This document shows positions 5,757-13,529 of a stretch of DNA of 13,529 bases, in pieces; within the stretch, counting starts at the first letter, position 1; the number at the start of each line of letters is the position of its first letter. This DNA comes from JAAYBT01 sp964404395 (GTDB lineage Bacteria > Bacillota > Clostridia > Acetivibrionales > DTU013), in NCBI GenBank assembly GCA_964404395.1, contig CAYOKA010000057.1, positions 1 through 13,529 of the forward strand, read 5' to 3'. Below the pieces are notes generated by a model that did not search any database, had not been told where the DNA came from, and saw only the letters and a list, made by a program, of their open reading frames with translations. Both the position numbers and the translations under genes were made by a program.

Positions 5757-8129
5757 TCACTTTCCTGATACAGTCCGCCGGATTTTAATAGAACTGCCGT
5801 CGCTTCTGAGTATTACCGCCCCACATTCATCAGTTCTAAAGCATTCCACATTTCCCTCCCCCAACAATTGCAGTACTTCATGGGAAGGGTGCCCGAAATT
5901 ATTCCTGCCCACACTGATAACAGCGGCCCGGGGATCTACCGCATCTAAGAAGGCTTCACCGCTGGAATAATGGGAGCCATGATGGGCTATTTTCAAAACA
6001 TCCGCATACAGCCTCGATGCACCGGTAACCATTCTTTCTTCCATCTCAGCCTCCACATCACCCGTAAACAGGAACGATGTGTTACCATAGCATAATTTTA
6101 ACACGAGTGAGGCATTATTGAAAGACTCCTCATCTCCGGGCCAGTCAGGCGGCGGATTCAGCACATCCATGACAGTTTTGTCATCGAGCTTGATCCTATC
6201 ACCTTCAGAGCATCTGATGACCGGTACATTTTTTGCAGCAGCCGTAAGCAGTAGCTCTTCGAATCCTGCATCCTCCTCAATGAAAGGAATAATAAGCCTT
6301 TTTGTTTGAGTTTCTCTCAGAACATCATTTAATCCTTGAATGTGATCGGAATGAGGATGGCTTGCAATGACTGCATCAAGGCTAATAATACCGCTGTCAA
6401 GCAGAAACGGGATAACAACCCTTTCCCCGGTTTTTGAAATGTTGTTTGGATTGGTGCTGCCTCCGCCGTCTATTAATACTGTTTTTCCGGTGCATGTTCT
6501 TATAAATACAGAATCCCCCTGTCCCACATCGAGAAAAACAACATCCATGCAGGCAGGTCGTAAGCTCCCTGCCAACACAAAGAGTGCCATAAAGGAAAGC
6601 ACCACAGCCCCATGCCTCAGCTTAAGAGAAATGCCCTTAAGAGGCTTATACCAGAAAAGAAACCATATAAGCAGATAATAGCCAGCCACAAGAATAATAG
6701 AAGGAGTAACTGTCTTAATCGTTGCAAAGGACAAGTCTGACGACCATTTGGTGATATATAAAATAGCACTCAGAAAGATATTGTTTAGATACCCAACAAA
6801 AGTTGAAAGAAAAAGACTGAACTGTCCGAGAATTGCCATCAACATGCCCAGTATAGTAATCATCTCCAGCATGGGAGCTGCTAATATGTTTGATATAAGC
6901 GAGATGAGCGATAGCTTATTAAAATGGATAAGAGTAAGGGGAAGTACTCCAAGCTGAGCCGACAGTGTAGCAGCAATGATCTGCGCCACTTTGTCCGGAA
7001 TCACCTTGCAAGTAATAAGCTGCTTGATATTCCTGTAAAGCATAACGATACCAAGAGTCGCCGCGTAGGAAAGCTGAAAGCCTATGTTGAACAGCATGCA
7101 CGGGCTTATAGCAAGAAGAAGGAGGCAGGAGAAGGCAATAGCCGCATAAGTATCAGGTTTTCTGTACAGCACTTGTGACAGAAGGATAACACTTGCCATG
7201 AGAACAGCGCGAAGGACAGAGGGTTCGAAGCCTGTGATAAATACAAAGAGTATGAGAAAAGCAATGATTAGCAGGTTTGACAGCTTTTTGCCACACCTGA
7301 GAAGCTTAAAAAGAAGGGACAGGGGCAAAATTAGAAAGGCAACATTGGCACCCGATACCGCCATAATATGGGTTAATCCCGCATCACTAAAAGCTTCCTG
7401 CACTTCCTGCGAGAGTCCTTCCCTATATCCTATCAGCATGCCGTTCAGCAGTCCTGCCTGCTGGCGCGGCAGGCTCTTATTGACCACATGGACGATACTA
7501 TCGCGCATTTGCATCCCCGCTCTTATTAGAGTGAAGCCATTTCTGCCCTCGCATGTCTCAATGGTATATGGGTAGGCAAAAATCGAGGCTCCTACGCCCT
7601 TTTGCGCCAAATACCGCCTGTAATCAAAGCCTCCGGGATTTCTGACCCCTTGAGGCTGTGTTAGCTGCCCTTCAAGGATCAACTCCCGTCCATAGTCCAA
7701 TATAGTATTATCAGCGTTGAGTAACGTGGTCAATAGGACCTTACCTTTTATCGGTTTGAATTCTCCCCTATATCCCGGCCGTAAAGCCACAGCCCTTACA
7801 ATATATGTTGCCTTATTACTTTTAATATCCGGTTCGGATATGATATACCCTCTGATTGCTACCTCTGTTCCCTCATATTCAGCAAAGCTCCGCAGCTGAA
7901 TATTATCTATAGCAAGGAACTCCAAAGACCCCAAAAGGAAAAAGGCGAGCATGCCTACAGAAACAAATAAACTACTACCTCTATTTTTCTCGAAAACGAA
8001 TAGAAAGACTAATAGCAACAGGAACATACTTGCCGTCACGAAAATCGAATTTGACAGGAATGCTGTTAAGATACCTATAATCATCATAATGCAAAAGGAT
8101 ACGATTGGACGCCTGTAAATAATGCTCAT
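5757..8129 (-). CDS. comEC: ComEC/Rec2 DNA-uptake channel protein with metallo-beta-lactamase domain
   Basis: ComEC forms the inner-membrane channel that takes up single-stranded DNA during transformation. Counting from an ATG six codons upstream (8145-8147), residues ~15-85 are hydrophobic helices. A DUF4131-like soluble part follows, then the Competence domain with GMLIGYREGL (~236-245) and AGLTHIMAVSGANVAF (~256-271), then about eight further membrane segments to ~530. The C-terminal part is a metallo-beta-lactamase-like domain: FLDVGQGDS (~538-546), HPHSDH (597-602), FTGD (694-697) and HHGSHYSS (722-729), all metal-site motifs present, so nuclease activity is possible. I place the start at ATG 8127-8129 (790 residues), because AAAAGGTG (8135-8142) is 5 bases upstream and the promoter places the transcript start near or downstream of the upstream ATG. 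The length and all three domains are intact. Other competence genes are not in the window. Confidence 0.95.
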   Translation of the reverse strand: MSIIYRRPIVSFCIMMIIGILTAFLSNSIFVTASMFLLLLVFLFVFEKNRGSSLFVSVGMLAFFLLGSLEFLAIDNIQLRSFAEYEGTEVAIRGYIISEPDIKSNKATYIVRAVALRPGYRGEFKPIKGKVLLTTLLNADNTILDYGRELILEGQLTQPQGVRNPGGFDYRRYLAQKGVGASIFAYPYTIETCEGRNGFTLIRAGMQMRDSIVHVVNKSLPRQQAGLLNGMLIGYREGLSQEVQEAFSDAGLTHIMAVSGANVAFLILPLSLLFKLLRCGKKLSNLLIIAFLILFVFITGFEPSVLRAVLMASVILLSQVLYRKPDTYAAIAFSCLLLLAISPCMLFNIGFQLSYAATLGIVMLYRNIKQLITCKVIPDKVAQIIAATLSAQLGVLPLTLIHFNKLSLISLISNILAAPMLEMITILGMLMAILGQFSLFLSTFVGYLNNIFLSAILYITKWSSDLSFATIKTVTPSIILVAGYYLLIWFLFWYKPLKGISLKLRHGAVVLSFMALFVLAGSLRPACMDVVFLDVGQGDSVFIRTCTGKTVLIDGGGSTNPNNISKTGERVVIPFLLDSGIISLDAVIASHPHSDHIQGLNDVLRETQTKRLIIPFIEEDAGFEELLLTAAAKNVPVIRCSEGDRIKLDDKTVMDVLNPPPDWPGDEESFNNASLVLKLCYGNTSFLFTGDVEAEMEERMVTGASRLYADVLKIAHHGSHYSSGEAFLDAVDPRAAVISVGRNNFGHPSHEVLQLLGEGNVECFRTDECGAVILRSDGSSIKIRRTVSGK

Positions 8130-8134
8130 GCCGA

Positions 8135-8178
8135 CACCTTTTTGCATTAATTATATATCAATTGGAATATTTTGTAAA
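8135..8178 (-). promoter_or_regulatory. Promoter and ribosome binding site of comEC
   Basis: On the minus strand TTTACA (8173-8178), a 17-base spacer and TATAAT (8150-8155) form a good sigma-A promoter. Transcription would begin close to 8143, just before AAAAGGTG (8135-8142), leaving a very short leader and making ATG 8127-8129 the start. The AT-rich context means a chance match is possible, and read-through from the NlpC/P60 gene would also work because no terminator is visible between the two genes. Confidence 0.55.
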
Positions 8179-8193
8179 TAGGGTAAATTCAGG

Positions 8194-9099
8194 CTACTTT
8201 CTCAGATAGTCCCTGGCGCACATGTATGTCTTGCTGTAATACTTGTCGCCCAGGCTGCTGATGGTAACCTTTCTGTTAAGATATGAAGATGCATGGATAA
8301 ATTTGTTGCTTCCTATGTAAATGCCCACATGGGTAATCCCGTTGAGTCCTCCGTTTGTGTCGAAGAAAACAAGATCGCCCGGCTGTAGGTCGGCTTTTTT
8401 GACCGGCGTTCCGCCTTTTCCCATACCTCTGGAGGTCCTGTCCAGCGTTATTCCATGCTTTTTGAAAACATAGCTGACAAATCCGGAGCAATCAAACCCT
8501 TTAGTTGTAGAGCCTCCATAAACATATCTGATGCCCTGCAGCTTTTTTGAGTAGTCAACGATTTGCTGCCTAATATCGGTATTTACGCTCAGTTGTGTAT
8601 CATCTGTTCCTCTGGATACCCTCTCTTCCCTGATTGTCAAATAATCACTATGCATCCAGCCGCATCGCTCCTCACCTATAGCGATACGATACCAGTCGCC
8701 TGACTTTTCAAATATTTCTACTGTGGCCCCTTTTTCCAGTTTTGTAAGGACTTCGGACGATGTGGTCGGCTTACTTCTGACATTGACCACACTTCCGGAA
8801 ACAACACCGGCAGAAATCTGAGCATCGCGTACATCTACATAATTGCTGTTGATCCAGCCGGAAGCATCACTGTAGGTTACCTGATACCAGTCGCCTTCGC
8901 TGGATATAACAGTTACCTTTGTACCTTCTACAAGCTGGCTTATGATTTTTGAAGAGGTGTTGGGACTGGCCCTGAAATTGACAACATTTCCTGTTACGAT
9001 ACCCACCTGCTCAGCTGCTGCGAATACATTGCAAGTAAATAGAAGTAATAAGAATATTACAACGGATAAGGATAATAACAGTTTTCTAAATACAGACAT
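8194..9099 (-). CDS. Secreted NlpC/P60 peptidoglycan endopeptidase with two SH3b domains
   Basis: A 301-residue cell-wall hydrolase that should cut the peptide stems of peptidoglycan. Residues 1-~28 are a signal peptide: basic MSVFRK, a long Leu/Val/Phe core, then VFA-AA. Two bacterial SH3 domains follow at ~31-90 and ~98-157, each with the 'VxGxVVNxRxxPxxSS' and 'GDWYxV/I...GWxxxxY' pattern; these bind the wall. The catalytic NlpC/P60 domain starts at ~178. Cys204 lies in FDCSGFV, His257 in THVGIYIG and His269 in FIHASS, which make up the full catalytic triad. The start is clear: AGGAGG lies 5 bases before the ATG. Architecture is typical of clostridial housekeeping or sporulation/germination hydrolases; which one is not shown. 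It heads the run leading to comEC and holA and has a perfect consensus promoter. Confidence 0.95.
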   Translation of the reverse strand: MSVFRKLLLSLSVVIFLLLLFTCNVFAAAEQVGIVTGNVVNFRASPNTSSKIISQLVEGTKVTVISSEGDWYQVTYSDASGWINSNYVDVRDAQISAGVVSGSVVNVRSKPTTSSEVLTKLEKGATVEIFEKSGDWYRIAIGEERCGWMHSDYLTIREERVSRGTDDTQLSVNTDIRQQIVDYSKKLQGIRYVYGGSTTKGFDCSGFVSYVFKKHGITLDRTSRGMGKGGTPVKKADLQPGDLVFFDTNGGLNGITHVGIYIGSNKFIHASSYLNRKVTISSLGDKYYSKTYMCARDYLRK

Positions 9100-9114
9100 T
9101 GCGTCCTCCTATTT

Positions 9115-9157
9115 TCAGCTACCGTAGTCAGCTGACGGGTGACTCCTCTTAAGTCAG
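9115..9157 (-). promoter_or_regulatory. Leader of the NlpC/P60 gene with alternative hairpins
   Basis: TCAGCT (9115-9120) pairs with AGCTGA (9130-9135), forming a 6-bp stem a few bases upstream of the AGGAGG. The second arm overlaps CTGAC (9132-9136), which can instead pair with GTCAG (9153-9157). In that case TGACT/AGTCA (9140-9144, 9152-9156) is a further competing option. The folds exclude one another, as in a switch, but the stems are short and this may be chance. It does not match any riboswitch class I know. Confidence 0.3.
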
Positions 9158-9189
9158 TAGTTTTGGCCAATCCATAGCGTTGTAAGGCT

Positions 9190-9218
9190 ATTATATCCAT
9201 TAGGTAAAACTTTGTCAA
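9190..9218 (-). promoter_or_regulatory. Perfect sigma-A consensus promoter of the NlpC/P60 gene
   Basis: On the minus strand TTGACA (9213-9218) and TATAAT (9190-9195) are separated by exactly 17 bases, the full consensus. Transcription should start near 9183, leaving a leader of about 84 nt before the ATG at 9099. An A/T tract (9226-9244) lies just upstream of the -35 box, resembling an UP element. Such a promoter should be strong and constitutive unless repressed. Confidence 0.85.
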
Positions 9219-9246
9219 ACTGACGAAAAAAAAGCGTTTTTTATCA

Positions 9247-9367
9247 AAGGCTTTTGCGATGTAACCTTAATATAGATTAGCTGCACAATATATAGTGACC
9301 GACTTTCATACATGCCCGCAACATATTGTGTAGCGGAACTCAAAATAAGCTACATCGCAAAATGCCC
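9247..9367. repeat. MITE-like element with terminal inverted repeats
   Basis: TTTTGCGATGTA (9252-9263) is repeated in exact inverted form as TACATCGCAAAA (9351-9362). Including flanking bases the arms are GGC-TTTTGCGATGTA and GGCATTTTGCGATGTA, a 15/16-base match with one extra base. A second, nested inverted repeat, CACAATAT (9284-9291) with ATATTGTG (9323-9330), would let the whole element fold into one long imperfect hairpin. The direct repeat TATCA flanks it at 9242-9246 and 9368-9372, as a target-site duplication would. It contains no gene. A structured RNA or a solo end of an insertion sequence are alternatives. Confidence 0.5.
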
Positions 9368-9371
9368 TATC

Positions 9372-9408
9372 AGAGAACATATTGACAAAATCCTTTAAAT
9401 TGTTCTCT
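9372..9408. repeat. 8-bp hairpin downstream of res
   Basis: AGAGAACA (9372-9379) and TGTTCTCT (9401-9408) are exact inverted repeats with a 21-nt loop, 22 bases after the res stop. On the minus strand no T run follows, so it is at best a weak or factor-assisted terminator, or an mRNA 3'-end stabiliser. Confidence 0.4.
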
Positions 9409-9429
9409 CACAATAATGCATAAACAGAA

Positions 9430-12400
9430 TTACCCCTGCACTAACTCCCACAATTTTTCGTAGCTGCTTACAACATCATACTTGACGTTCTCGCCGCTAA
9501 TGGCACGGAAATGCTCGCGCGCGCAATGGGCTTTCGCTTTTTCAATCTCACGTAACTCCATTGAGGACATATCTCCCTTAGTTTCAGCAACAAAGTAAAT
9601 GTGCTTCACCTTGCCTTCATAAAATGCGATAGCCCAGTCGGGATTGTATCTACCCACGGGGGTATTAATGTAGAAACCACGTGGGAGTTTGACATAGATT
9701 TCAACCTCTTGGCTATGTGCTTCCAGTTCCTCTGCAAAGTCTCGCTCGTTCTTGGAGTCATAGATGACATAGTCATAGAGATGCCGTTTGGCCTCTATGG
9801 CGTTTATACCTAAGGCTCCTTTTTTTAGGTCGGGTTCAGTGAATATCGAACTACTGAATACGGATGTCAGTTTATCGTAGGTGATATGTTCAATAATCGC
9901 CGTGGCTTTTTGCTCATTGATGATGTTGGCTGCGCGTATAATAAATTCTTCGGGGTTGCCTCCAAACTGGTCAAACACAACCTTTTCTATGCCGACTAGA
10001 ATTGTGGCTACAGCTTTCCTTGTCAGTCCTGTTTCGGCTACGATTTTGCCCACGAGATCATAACGGACTGAACTACCTGCTTTCATCGCCGTGTACATCG
10101 ATACTTCCTCTCGCGACATGTCCGAGCGAACAAAAGCTTCACCTGCTTGAAGTTGCTCTTTGGACTCGATTGTCTTTGTCTGTTCGCCTTTCTCCACCTT
10201 AAAATAAACCTTGGATACGCGCAACCTGGCGTTTAATTCCGTGATAGACTTATCAACCAACTCATCCTCATCAAATTCAACAGTATAATAGCTTCTGCCG
10301 TTAATACGCGACCAGAGTTCTTGGAATGCCCGGCTGTTCATCTTATCTTTATCAAGCGTGACCTCTACATTGTTCTTGCGAGCATTCTCCGGTTTGCCTG
10401 CATTCGGGTCGTAGACGGAATCAAGCACGGCAATAACATCGGCAGCTCGGCCGACGGCTTCATCCGGCACCTCAAGAGTACCATTCTTTTTTGCTTCAAA
10501 ATATTTCTCAGTCAGTCCACCACGCTTGACATAGCCGTTTTCAATCAGGCTCTCATAGATAGCAAGAGCGGTATCCTCACCGAATTTCTCATGGAACAGT
10601 TTCGCTTCGACTTTGCGTGGGCGGTCGGCAACTGCCTCGGCAATCTCGCTCTGCAAGGCTTTGGCGAAACTGTCGTAGCTTTCGTTGGCAATAACAGTTA
10701 GCACGTTGACATTGTGAATCTCTTCGCGGGAGAGGAGATTCTCGTCCATACGCTCACCACCCTGATTGACGGCAAGGCGCAAACCGCGTCCGACTTCCTG
10801 ACGCTTGCGGACATCGCTGCCGCTTTGCTTCAATGTGCAAATTTGGAACACATTCGGATTGTCCCAGCCCTCACGAAGAGCTGAATGACTGAAGATGAAC
10901 CGCACAGGCTCACGGCGGTCAAGCAAACGCTCCTTTTCCTTCATAATCAAATTATAAGCGTCGACATCGTCAGAGGTGCGCTCTTTTCTGTCATGAAGTT
11001 TGCTGTCAATCATGCGCCCGCTCTTTTTATCAATAGAAAAGTACCCTGCATGCGTCCGCTCTGCGGGCACACCTTCAAGATATTTCAGGTACTCATCGGA
11101 ATCATCAAGAGCAAGCTGCATATTGCCGACGATGAATTTGTACTCTTCCTCGAAAACCTGTGCGTAAGTGCCACCCGTGGCGTTGCCTTGCGCATCGTAC
11201 TGCTTATACTTTGCCACCTCGTCGATGAAGAACAAGGACAAGACTTTGATACCCTTAGAGAATAACTGCCGCTCCCGCTCGATGTGGGAGAGAATAGTTT
11301 CCCTAATTTGAATGCGCCGGAGTTGTTCCTCACTGACCGCACCGATAACATCCCCGGCAAATAGCTTCTTGCCGTTCGTGAATTCAACGGAAGAATCCCT
11401 GCCGTCAATTTTCAAAACGGTGTATCCATCCTTATACTCGGTAAGTTCACCGGAGTTGTCGAACAGGCTGTAGCCCTCAGAAACAATTCTCGTTTTAGGA
11501 CTGAATCCTGTTTTATTTTTTATGTCAAACTCTATTGTTGCCGTGGGGTTGCCTTTGGAAAGGTTTATACTCTGCACATATACATACCCTTCAGTAGCAG
11601 TGCTGCCGGAAACCGAAATACCTTTAACTGCTATCTTCTTAACGAGCCGCTTGTTGTAGGCTTCCAGCGCGTCAAGGCGGTAGATCATATTGTATATGCT
11701 ATCCTCTTTGTGTGTCGCGGAATAGCGAAGCGTAAATAAAGGATTAAACTCTTTCAGTCGCTCTTTGGTAGCCTTGCCCTCTACCGATTGTGGTTCGTCG
11801 ATAATCATTATCGGGTTTGCCTTCGCTAAAATATCAATAGGGCGGCGGGAGCGAAATTCGTCCAGCTTCATATAGATACGTCTTGCGTCCTTACCCCGTG
11901 CATTGAACGCTTGGCTGTTGATAATCATTACGTTTATCGCACTATCAGAGGCGAAGCGGTCAATCTCAGTAAGCTGTGACGAATTATAGATAAAGTAACG
12001 GATTTTCTTTCCATAATCCTCGGCGAAATGCTCCTCAGTCATCTGAAAAGACTTATACACACCCTCACGGATGGCAACGCTCGGTACAACAATGATAAAC
12101 TTGCTCCAGCCATATCGTTTGTTGAGTTCATACATCGTCTTTATGTAGGTATAGGTTTTACCAACACCAGTTTCCATCTCAATGGTAAGGTTATAGCGTC
12201 CCTCTAGCGCATCAGACAGCTTAATATTTTCGCTACGCTGTATAGCCTGGATATTTGCTAAAACCTTTTCATGGGAAATAGTTACAGGTGCGTTGTTAAA
12301 GCCTGTGAATTCTCTGACAGAATCAAGTGATATCTGTCCTAAGCCAGGATCTATCATATAAGTCGGTGCATGAAACAGCTGACCTGCGAACACATCGCAG

Positions 12401-12453
12401 ACTGCAATTGCTGCATCGGCTTGAAATTTCTGGTGGCGGAATTGAAGCTTCAT
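9430..12453 (-). CDS. Type III restriction enzyme, Res (helicase/nuclease) subunit
   Basis: Res is the ATP-driven translocase and endonuclease of a type III restriction-modification complex; it needs Mod to recognise its site. The 1007-residue length is normal. The SF2 helicase part shows motif I METGVGKT (93-100), motif II IIDEPQ (217-222), motif III SAT (245-247), motif V around [15 protein letters not shown] (522-536) and motif [10 protein letters not shown] (552-559). The C-terminal PD-(D/E)xK nuclease has Pro938-Asp939 in YNPDW and Glu957-x-Lys959 in VAETKG. All key residues are present, so the enzyme looks active. Its ATG overlaps the fic stop by four bases (ATGA), with GGAGGTG just upstream, indicating coupled translation. 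It is the last gene of the mod-fic-res unit. Confidence 0.96.
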   Translation of the reverse strand: MKLQFRHQKFQADAAIAVCDVFAGQLFHAPTYMIDPGLGQISLDSVREFTGFNNAPVTISHEKVLANIQAIQRSENIKLSDALEGRYNLTIEMETGVGKTYTYIKTMYELNKRYGWSKFIIVVPSVAIREGVYKSFQMTEEHFAEDYGKKIRYFIYNSSQLTEIDRFASDSAINVMIINSQAFNARGKDARRIYMKLDEFRSRRPIDILAKANPIMIIDEPQSVEGKATKERLKEFNPLFTLRYSATHKEDSIYNMIYRLDALEAYNKRLVKKIAVKGISVSGSTATEGYVYVQSINLSKGNPTATIEFDIKNKTGFSPKTRIVSEGYSLFDNSGELTEYKDGYTVLKIDGRDSSVEFTNGKKLFAGDVIGAVSEEQLRRIQIRETILSHIERERQLFSKGIKVLSLFFIDEVAKYKQYDAQGNATGGTYAQVFEEEYKFIVGNMQLALDDSDEYLKYLEGVPAERTHAGYFSIDKKSGRMIDSKLHDRKERTSDDVDAYNLIMKEKERLLDRREPVRFIFSHSALREGWDNPNVFQICTLKQSGSDVRKRQEVGRGLRLAVNQGGERMDENLLSREEIHNVNVLTVIANESYDSFAKALQSEIAEAVADRPRKVEAKLFHEKFGEDTALAIYESLIENGYVKRGGLTEKYFEAKKNGTLEVPDEAVGRAADVIAVLDSVYDPNAGKPENARKNNVEVTLDKDKMNSRAFQELWSRINGRSYYTVEFDEDELVDKSITELNARLRVSKVYFKVEKGEQTKTIESKEQLQAGEAFVRSDMSREEVSMYTAMKAGSSVRYDLVGKIVAETGLTRKAVATILVGIEKVVFDQFGGNPEEFIIRAANIINEQKATAIIEHITYDKLTSVFSSSIFTEPDLKKGALGINAIEAKRHLYDYVIYDSKNERDFAEELEAHSQEVEIYVKLPRGFYINTPVGRYNPDWAIAFYEGKVKHIYFVAETKGDMSSMELREIEKAKAHCAREHFRAISGENVKYDVVSSYEKLWELVQG

Positions 12454-13349
12454 TTTCCTTCACCTCCCGTAGTAATGTCTTCCTGCTCATAATAGTAGGA
12501 GTAGTCAATGCCTTTCATAAACATCTCACGGTCGTTTATTTTATCTGTTAAGGCATTTTGAAGCAGAGCTTTTATTCTTTTTGTCTTCATAGTGCTTTCT
12601 TCCATTGCTGACAAATAATCTTTCTTATCGATTTTGCTCCAATCAACACAAAGTTTGAGATTTTTCTTCAAAATCAAGTCGAGCCAAATGCGTGTGCTTC
12701 TACCGTTGCCTTCCATAAACGGATGGGCAACATTCATTTCAACATATTTTTCGGCGATCTCATCAAAACTGTTTTCAGGCATATCTTCGATGTTTTTAAG
12801 CGTATTCTCCAAAAACTGAACCGGCGCAAAACGGAACCCGCCTTTTGTAATGTTCAGCCTTCTGATTTGCCCTGCAAAATCGTAAAGTCCTCCGAATAAA
12901 TACCCGTGGATTTGTTGTAACCCTTTTACAGTGCCGACTTCTATATTGTCAAGCAAAGATCTGTCAAACAGAGCATAGGCCTTTGATTTGCTTTTTCCGT
13001 CAATCGTTTCGTCGCTGTAGGTAAACCACTCGATAAAGCGATTGGCTTTTTTGCTTGGAAAGTTCTTTGCGAGCTCTATTATGCCACCATAATCAAAGCA
13101 ATCAGTCAAATATTTCTTGCCGTCAGATGCCATTAGTTTCAGTTGGTTAGCACGACTAACCAACTCATTATTCTCTTTTTTAAGCTTTGTCTTCAGATAT
13201 TTCCAGTAATTCCTGTTTTTCTTATAATCCTTTTCATCACGTAGAACTCCAACTATATCAATTACTGAAAACCACCATTTTGAGTTTTCATCATTCCAAA
13301 CGGCACGAACCTCGCTGTCTTCAAAAAAACGAATGGATATTTTGGCCAT
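12450..13349 (-). CDS. BRO-N-like domain fused to class III Fic AMP-transferase
   Basis: A 299-residue two-domain protein. Residues ~5-110 ([58 protein letters not shown]) match the BRO-N/phage antirepressor pattern, thought to bind DNA. Residues ~125-290 are a Fic domain, which usually transfers AMP from ATP to a target protein. The active-site loop [12 protein letters not shown] (209-220) has the catalytic His209 and the full phosphate-binding GNGRxxR. GGFRFAPV (170-177) is the target-binding flap. Near the C-terminus SYYYEQ (284-289) matches the inhibitory motif S/T-xxx-E-G/N of class III (Neisseria NmFic-like) enzymes, keeping the blocking Glu288 but with Gln in place of Gly/Asn. The remainder resembles NmFic closely; related enzymes modify GyrB and ParE. 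The ATG directly follows the mod stop (TAG-ATG), and the end overlaps res by four bases. It is visibly more AT-rich than res. Role in the R-M operon is unknown. Confidence 0.93.
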   Translation of the reverse strand: MAKISIRFFEDSEVRAVWNDENSKWWFSVIDIVGVLRDEKDYKKNRNYWKYLKTKLKKENNELVSRANQLKLMASDGKKYLTDCFDYGGIIELAKNFPSKKANRFIEWFTYSDETIDGKSKSKAYALFDRSLLDNIEVGTVKGLQQIHGYLFGGLYDFAGQIRRLNITKGGFRFAPVQFLENTLKNIEDMPENSFDEIAEKYVEMNVAHPFMEGNGRSTRIWLDLILKKNLKLCVDWSKIDKKDYLSAMEESTMKTKRIKALLQNALTDKINDREMFMKGIDYSYYYEQEDITTGGEGK

Positions 13350-13529
13350 CTATATCACCCTCACATTCGTATTCGGTGCAAGCAGCTTAAAGATTTCAAA
13401 CACGTTTATCTTCTCCGGCGAGCTTGTGAAGCTGCTGTCGCAGAAAACGGCGCGGAGGGGCTTGCGTACAGCAATTTCACGAACTGCTATTTCGCTGATA
13501 TGCTCCTCAAAGCAAGCGATTAAATCACC
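13350..13529 (-). CDS. Type III DNA methyltransferase Mod, C-terminal fragment (cut by window edge)
   Basis: Only the last 59 codons and the TAG stop lie in the window; the frame is open to the right edge. The peptide includes IAVRKPLRAVFCDSSF, then KINVFEIFKLLAPNTNVRVI at the end. This resembles the C-terminus of type III Mod proteins, which usually read 'PLRVVFRDxxFK...KxNxEQIFKxLxPxTxxxVI'. Mod is the adenine-specific methyltransferase that also supplies site recognition to Res. The match, plus the type III res gene two genes downstream, makes the assignment strong although catalytic motifs are outside the window. The fic ATG follows its stop with no intervening base, and the GAGGGTGA near the end of mod is the fic ribosome binding site. 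Confidence 0.85.
   Translation of the reverse strand, partial: GDLIACFEEHISEIAVREIAVRKPLRAVFCDSSFTSSPEKINVFEIFKLLAPNTNVRVI

Larger units (their letters stand above)
9100..9429. other. 330-bp gap without a gene between the R-M module and the core cluster
   Basis: No credible protein gene is present. From right to left the gap holds the short hairpin downstream of res, the 121-bp inverted-repeat element, the NlpC/P60 promoter and a leader of about 84 nt with alternative hairpins. These are listed separately. Confidence 0.7.

Noticed and set aside
8130..8147. Upstream ATG of comEC at 8145-8147
   Set aside because: It has no ribosome binding site and sits at the predicted transcript start, while the ATG at 8127-8129 is 5 bases after AAAAGGTG.
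9100..9183. ydaO-type (c-di-AMP) riboswitch before the NlpC/P60 gene
   Set aside because: The phrase CCCGTCAGCT recalls part of that motif, but the leader is only about 84 nt from the predicted start and the other conserved blocks are missing.
12450..13349. Fic gene as one half of a two-gene Fic/Doc toxin-antitoxin pair
   Set aside because: No small antitoxin ORF is present on either side; the neighbours are mod and res and the protein carries its own inhibitory motif.
1..13529. CRISPR array, tRNA or rRNA genes, complete insertion sequence or prophage genes
   Set aside because: I saw no regularly spaced repeats, no tRNA-like cloverleaf, no transposase or integrase frame; the only mobile-element hint is the short inverted-repeat element at 9247-9367.

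Overview
The window reads as a chromosomal segment of a low-to-moderate GC, endospore-forming Firmicute of the class Clostridia. The evidence is the germination protease Gpr, strong AGGAGG-type ribosome binding sites, UUG starts, consensus sigma-A promoters and the gpr / rpsT / holA / comEC neighbourhood. A relative of the Ruminiclostridium/Acetivibrio group fits, but the species cannot be fixed from sequence alone. Almost everything is on the minus strand; only rpsT is on the plus strand.

Layout. Positions 1-195 hold no gene. Then, all minus strand: gpr (196-1209), a doubtful small membrane ORF (1206-1346), and a large lipoprotein with a beta-propeller-like body (1388-3400). An Rrf2/CymR-type regulator (3606-4052) follows, among AT-rich repeats that look like operators. 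The plus-strand gene rpsT (4292-4576, UUG start) diverges from rrf2, each with its own clear promoter, and ends at a bidirectional terminator. Facing it is a minus-strand run read as NlpC/P60 hydrolase (8194-9099), then comEC (5757-8129), then holA (4669-5745). A perfect consensus promoter precedes the hydrolase and a second good promoter lies just before comEC.

Accessory region. Upstream of this core cluster (9430-13529) lies a tightly packed three-gene unit read as mod (only the last 59 codons are in the window), then fic, then res. It is a type III restriction-modification system. A self-inhibited (class III) Fic enzyme with an N-terminal BRO-N/antirepressor-like domain sits between the methyltransferase and the restriction subunit. 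Stop and start codons abut (mod/fic) or overlap (fic/res), so the three proteins are probably made together. At the border with the core cluster is a ~121-bp element with terminal inverted repeats and a 5-bp flanking direct repeat, resembling a MITE or insertion-sequence remnant.

Most interesting points: the BRO-N-Fic fusion built into a type III R-M operon, the MITE-like element at the module border, the repeated CTTTA-type motifs around the cysteine-poor Rrf2 regulator, and the UUG-initiated rpsT.
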